Below are positions 62,241-64,000 of a DNA stretch of 64,000 bases, in pieces. The position numbers were made by a program, and so were the translations under genes. The notes beneath the pieces were generated by a model that was not told the DNA's origin, made no database searches, and saw only the letters and a list, made by a program, of their open reading frames with translations. Numbering within the stretch: the stretch's first letter is position 1; the number at the start of each line of letters is the position of its first letter. Source of the DNA: Trichoplax sp. H2. Lineage: Eukaryota > Placozoa > Uniplacotomia > Trichoplacea. Where the stretch lies: contig NOWV01000201.1 of the NCBI GenBank assembly GCA_003344405.1, positions 1 to 64,000 of the forward strand. The letters run 5' to 3'.

Positions 62241-63239
62241 ATGACCTCTGCTGATTCATCAAACAAATATGCAGTCCATAACGTTATTGCTACGCTGTAT
62301 ATTGCCATGATGATCATTTCTATTCCATTTAATTTTCTTTTCCTATCGGCCATTATAACTAAAAAGCATCTACGAACTCCAACCAACATCTTAGTTAGTA
62401 ATTTAGCCTTTGCTGGTTTAATCATTGCATCATTTTTTATGCCATTTAAAATATTTGAATTACTCAATCCAAATGTTGGCTTTCCATTCCCTAAATCTCT
62501 TGATATATGCCGTTTAAGAGCTATCGTTCCTGTTGCTTGTATCTTTTGCATTGGCTTGACTTTAGTTACTATTTGTGTTGATCGCTACTTAGTCATTACA
62601 CGTTCCATGACATCGTCTTGGAAAATTAGCAATAAGAAAGCCTATTTCTTTCTACCTTTAAGTTGGACTATTTCATTTGTCATTTATGCACAGTATACAA
62701 GTTATATGGTACTTTATAAATGGCGTGACTTAGTCATTTGTATTCCATTTTATCCAGAAAATGAAAAAAATGATATTATCCTTGGTAATGGAACTGATGG
62801 TAAACCTTCTTTTATCGAATTATCACGATTAACATTTTGGATTATGCACGCTTGTCTGTCGTTTATTATTCCTACTATATTATTAGTAACATTATATAGT
62901 AGGATAATTTACCGATTATGGCTAAGTCAACTGCCAATTTATAGTTCATCATCGACAACATTGACGAATAATGTAAAACATCGATTGATGAGAAAAAAAA
63001 AAGCTATCAAGATCTTAATCGCTTGTTGCCTGGTATTTCTGGTTAATAATATTCCATATTTTATAATATTTATTATAATTGAATTTCGTTTAGCGGCTGT
63101 AACTAATGCTTCATTAGCTGTTCAAATTGTTAGTATTATTTATACTTCTGCGATAGCTTATAATCCTATATTATACGGCTACTGCAATATTAAGGTTAGA
63201 AGAATGATTTTTAGTCAATTATCTTGTTCAAAACCTTAA
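62241..63239 (+). CDS. Intronless class A (rhodopsin-family) GPCR
   Basis: A 332-residue seven-helix receptor in one exon, expected at the plasma membrane. TM1 has Asn31 (1.50) in IPFNFLFL, TM2 reads SNLAFAGL, TM3 ends CVDRYLVI (DRY at 114-116), and Cys90 and Cys167 can form the ECL1-ECL2 disulphide. TM5 has SFIIPTILLV (Pro5.50), TM6 reads CCLVFLVNNIPYF and TM7 reads AYNPILYGY (NPxxY at 308-312). Two departures stand out: Asp2.50 is Gly59, and Trp6.48 of CWxP is Asn270 (NNIP). The short basic C-terminal tail ends SQLSCSKP with a possible palmitoylated Cys. The sequence resembles peptide- or amine-type receptors, but the ligand cannot be told. There is no intron, as is frequent in expanded animal GPCR families. 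Confidence 0.95.
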   Translation: MTSADSSNKYAVHNVIATLYIAMMIISIPFNFLFLSAIITKKHLRTPTNILVSNLAFAGLIIASFFMPFKIFELLNPNVGFPFPKSLDICRLRAIVPVACIFCIGLTLVTICVDRYLVITRSMTSSWKISNKKAYFFLPLSWTISFVIYAQYTSYMVLYKWRDLVICIPFYPENEKNDIILGNGTDGKPSFIELSRLTFWIMHACLSFIIPTILLVTLYSRIIYRLWLSQLPIYSSSSTTLTNNVKHRLMRKKKAIKILIACCLVFLVNNIPYFIIFIIIEFRLAAVTNASLAVQIVSIIYTSAIAYNPILYGYCNIKVRRMIFSQLSCSKP

Positions 63240-64000
63240 TCAATATTGATTTATTAACCGCATTACATCTTTAAGAATTGAAGATTTTTTCTTTTAATGT
63301 ATGTAATTTAAAGAGTAGATTTGAATGCTAAATTAACTACGATACAATTTCAATCCAATGAAATATTTGATTTTGAAGTTAACTTGTATCTCTATTCCAA
63401 AGCCAACTCTTTATTCAATTTTTTACCTGGCATTCAATTGTATTGAATTAAATCTATAATCTATCCTCTGCTATGAAGTAATTCTCATCTTATTTTGAAC
63501 TACTATAATTTATGACATTGAAAAAGATGAAATTAGATACTATCAAGGTTAGATATTAAGTGTTATAAATAAAGAAAAAACTAAATTTTACCTTTTAATA
63601 TCGCTCTTATTTCGATTATTATATTATTCTTTCTTAAACGTGGCTAGATTAATATTAATAGATGAGAGCAGAAAATAGACAACTAGCTTTACTTTCTCTC
63701 TTGCTTTCTTCTCATTCCTTGCTTAGCTAATTATAATTGTTAGTAGTGCTGTCATATGCATGGCTTAGCAGGGACATACCGTATATTGGTATAATATAGG
63801 ATAAATGATTGGAACTTTTACTCAAGATTGCGGTCGGATTCGACTACCTACTAGTCAAGGAAAGTGGAATTCAAGTTAATAGATATACATAGTAATGAAT
63901 AGGAGGATTACTTTACATAACATAGTTTCTCTCTTAAATCTATTTTATTGTCATGATTTAGACGGTATCAGATACAGAAAAATCGTCTCATCATCATTAA
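63240..64000. other. 3' flank of GPCR, no further gene seen
   Basis: AT-rich. AATAAA at 63568-63573 is a candidate polyadenylation signal about 330 bases after the stop. No open frame or repeat array of note is present up to the window end. Confidence 0.5.
63568..63573 (+). promoter_or_regulatory. Candidate AATAAA polyadenylation signal of GPCR
   Basis: An AATAAA hexamer, within TTATAAATAAAGAAAAAAC, lies in the 3' flank. It is supported only by motif and distance from the stop codon. Confidence 0.35.

Noticed and set aside
62216-62551. 111-codon minus frame opposite the GPCR
   Set aside because: Antisense shadow of the receptor coding exon.

Overview
This is animal nuclear DNA: AT-rich, with genes split by short GT-AG introns, and encoding an Ig/FN3 cell-adhesion receptor, a rhodopsin-class GPCR, an ATG4 protease, a DEPDC1-type DEP protein, a DOMON/cytochrome b561 reductase, a secretory-route serine carboxypeptidase and a squid-type DFPase homologue. 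The low GC, compact genes, intronless GPCR and many degenerate tandem arrays fit an early-branching metazoan, most likely a placozoan (Trichoplax/Hoilungia group). The organism call is inference, not something the sequence states.

Layout. 1-590 is a 22-bp minisatellite. 1319-11690 (+) is an ATG4C/D-type autophagy protease; I rebuilt it as 11 in-phase exons giving 514 aa. Its 6.7-kb second intron holds tandem repeats, a 20-N gap and a near-identical direct duplication beside the gap. 12822-22209 (-) is a convergent DEPDC1 homologue, rebuilt as 9 in-phase exons giving 628 aa, with a 5.4-kb first intron made mostly of three tandem arrays. 26129-30315 (-) is a three-exon, 1228-aa receptor with 6 Ig + 5 FN3 + one TM, the L1CAM/neurofascin layout. 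34047-35893 (-) is a two-exon, 303-aa DFPase/SMP-30 enzyme. 37206-38597 (-) is a serine carboxypeptidase (cathepsin A/PPCA-like) whose coding region is one exon, with a probable separate 5'UTR exon. A roughly 3-kb segmental duplication places an internally deleted carboxypeptidase pseudogene at 40910-41504; that copy also carries two related mobile-element insertions and a perfect hairpin that the parental copy lacks. 43709-43969 (+) is a possible secreted small protein broken by an in-frame TGA. 47939-53451 (+) is an FRRS1-type ferric-chelate reductase, rebuilt as 19 in-phase exons giving 602 aa. 62241-63239 (+) is an intronless class A GPCR.

The genes do not form one pathway; this is an ordinary gene neighbourhood. 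Lysosome and autophagy genes (ATG4, the carboxypeptidase) and two membrane receptors are simply neighbours. The most notable items are the L1-like receptor architecture, the segmental duplication with insertions confined to one copy, the intact DFPase active site, the FRRS1 micro-exons, and the intron-filling minisatellites. The large spacers (30.3-34.0 kb, 44.0-47.9 kb, 53.5-62.2 kb) contain no gene I can support.
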